Positions 62,907-64,000 of a DNA stretch of 64,000 bases are shown here, one piece after another. The stretch is from positions 1 to 64,000 of the forward strand of contig JAEUJZ010000010.1 in NCBI GenBank assembly GCA_016794505.1, given 5' to 3'. The first letter of the stretch is position 1. Every line of letters starts with the position of its first letter. The notes beneath the pieces were generated by a model, which was not told where the DNA came from, did no database searches, and saw nothing but the letters and a program-made list of their open reading frames with translations. This stretch comes from Myxococcales bacterium. Lineage in GTDB: Bacteria > Myxococcota_A > Polyangia > Palsa-1104 > JAEUJZ01. Both the position numbers and the translations under genes were made by a program.

Positions 62907-64000
62907 CTAGCGGCCGTATGCAGCGCTGCGCGAAAAAACAAGGCCGCCGCGGTCATCGCGCACGACAACGAAAAAGTGGATGACATCCTCGGGCGCCTCG
63001 CGCTCGGCGCGCGTCGTCGGAGGCTGCCAGAGGATCGAGGTCCGCGGATGCTGCGGGCAGGTCTCAGGTTGCCCCGGACAGTCGAGGTCCAGAAACGATC
63101 CGCGCCCAGCCTCTAGCGTGCCGCCGGTCGTATAGAACGTCGCCGACAGGCTCTCGTTGCGCGGCTGGCCGGCGCTGTCTTGGCCGACCTCGACGGAATC
63201 GGCGCTGCGCTCGACGGAAAACGTCAGCTTGGGCCGGTCGCTGTCCGACGTGCTGGGCGAAAGGCGAGGATAGGAAAATGGCTCGGTATCGGGGGGCCGC
63301 GTCACCAGGCGTTCGCCATCGCGGCCGAAGGCCACAGCGACGATGCCGGGGTTGCGATTGGGCGTGGTGCTGCTTGATACCCGCACGGCTTTGATCGCGA
63401 TCAGGCAGTGATGGACGCTGGGCGATACGCCGCGGCTGGCCTTGGCCTGGGCATAACAGCCCTCGGCGCCCCCTGGCTGCGCGGCATCGGCGACGATCAG
63501 CGTCACCAAGAGCGTGTACGGCAGATCCGCAGCCGATGAGGTCCGCAGCGACGCCCGCACCGGCTCTCCCGGAAAAAGCATGGGCTCAGACGGGGCCATC
63601 GGGTCGAGCCGACGTAGCTCGGTCGTGGTGTTCTGCTGTTCCAAGCCGCAGGGCTCGGGCGACACGACCTCGGCAGGCTGCCGGCAGGCCAGCCACAGCG
63701 TCGATAGACCCAGCGGCTGCGTGCTGCGCCGCGGGCCATTTGGACTCGACAGAACAGCCCCGTGCCGCGGATGCGTCACGACCAGCGCGCTCAGCGTCAC
63801 CTGCGCGCTCGGCCCGACCTCGGGAGGCTCCGCCTGAATGCCCAGCACGCGCAGCTTGCCTGCCGGATCAACCTGCCCGTCGGGCCCGCGCGGATCCGGC
63901 TCGATCAGCCAGAACGGCGGAAACTCGGGCCCGCAGCCCGTGCCAAGCAGGATCAGGCCGCACGCCATCACCCGCCAAAGCCGCAGACACAGATGCCAGG
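62907..64000 (-). CDS. Lipoprotein of unknown function, 5' end probably beyond the window
   Basis: The frame has a GTG at 63971 but stays open to the window edge, encoding a basic stretch (RLWRV) before the lipobox LLGTGC; the true start is thus likely outside. Some 350 residues of mature protein follow, with an Ig-like or fibronectin-like beta layout (for example KLRVLGIQAEPPEVGPSAQVTL... and a final VIHFFVVVRDDRGG). The PEVGPSAQVTL opening is common in myxobacterial outer-membrane lipoproteins. Function unknown. Confidence 0.7.
   Translation of the reverse strand, partial: WHLCLRLWRVMACGLILLGTGCGPEFPPFWLIEPDPRGPDGQVDPAGKLRVLGIQAEPPEVGPSAQVTLSALVVTHPRHGAVLSSPNGPRRSTQPLGLSTLWLACRQPAEVVSPEPCGLEQQNTTTELRRLDPMAPSEPMLFPGEPVRASLRTSSAADLPYTLLVTLIVADAAQPGGAEGCYAQAKASRGVSPSVHHCLIAIKAVRVSSSTTPNRNPGIVAVAFGRDGERLVTRPPDTEPFSYPRLSPSTSDSDRPKLTFSVERSADSVEVGQDSAGQPRNESLSATFYTTGGTLEAGRGSFLDLDCPGQPETCPQHPRTSILWQPPTTRAEREAPEDVIHFFVVVRDDRGGLVFSRSAAYGR

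Overview
The window is high-GC DNA with very dense coding, many ATGA/GTGA start-stop overlaps, many lipoprotein signal peptides, eukaryote-like Ser/Thr kinases, a MYXO-CTERM-like C-terminus, a myxobacterial-type retron and a SitA6/SitI6-like toxin-immunity pair. Together these point to a chromosome of a myxobacterium or close relative (Myxococcota). All family names come from motif recognition in the sequence; no database search was possible.

Layout. 1-4617: end of a VCBS/FG-GAP protein, then a tightly overlapping four-gene operon whose second and third genes look like a ZorA/ZorB (MotA/MotB-type) motor; its layout resembles type III Zorya (F-A-B-G). 4587-8207 (minus): exported protein, small STAS-like protein, NAD(P)-binding protein and cytochrome P450. 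8394-10279: FecCD-type ABC importer ATPase and permease without a binding protein. 10308-14756: membrane Ser/Thr kinase, a methyltransferase with a coiled-coil tail, and an orphan DNA methyltransferase with an internal HTH. 14973-22998: glycogen phosphorylase, DUF3089-type lipoprotein, a Fic-fold protein with a ruined active site, an RND/MMPL exporter and an AAC(3)-I-like acetyltransferase. 23061-27709 (minus): a molybdenum hydroxylase operon (small, large and medium subunits plus a MoxR ATPase) with the form II signature AYRGAGR. 27990-29391: an exported endonuclease/phosphatase-fold lipoprotein and a 42-bp tandem repeat array. 29553-32128 (minus): PhaE-like, PhaC-like and alpha/beta hydrolase genes.

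32399-34824 holds a predicted toxin (signal peptide, barrel-like middle, SitA6-like C-terminus) overlapping a double-CXXC immunity gene. 34986-42273: sugar dehydrogenase/cytochrome c fusion, acyl-CoA ligase, CHAP lipoprotein and a GAF-PAS histidine kinase. 42300-49081 (minus) encodes a WGR/HEAT-like protein, a SWIM zinc-finger protein and then a complete retron: a1/a2 repeats, an msd hairpin and a reverse transcriptase with NAxxH, YADD and VTG motifs. 49171-64000: HIT protein, enoyl-CoA hydratase, Cys-rich lipoprotein, asparaginase, transglutaminase, pseudokinase, DnaK with a clear terminator, PAP2 phosphatase plus receiver protein, a MYXO-CTERM-like propeller protein, an unknown gene in lower-GC DNA, and a lipoprotein running off the end.

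Three candidate conflict systems (Zorya-like motor, retron, toxin/immunity pair) and an orphan methyltransferase sit among housekeeping genes with no integrase, transposase or tRNA seen nearby. Several genes share a start design in which a TAnnnT -10 box lies only 6-9 bases before the start codon, which predicts leaderless or nearly leaderless mRNAs.
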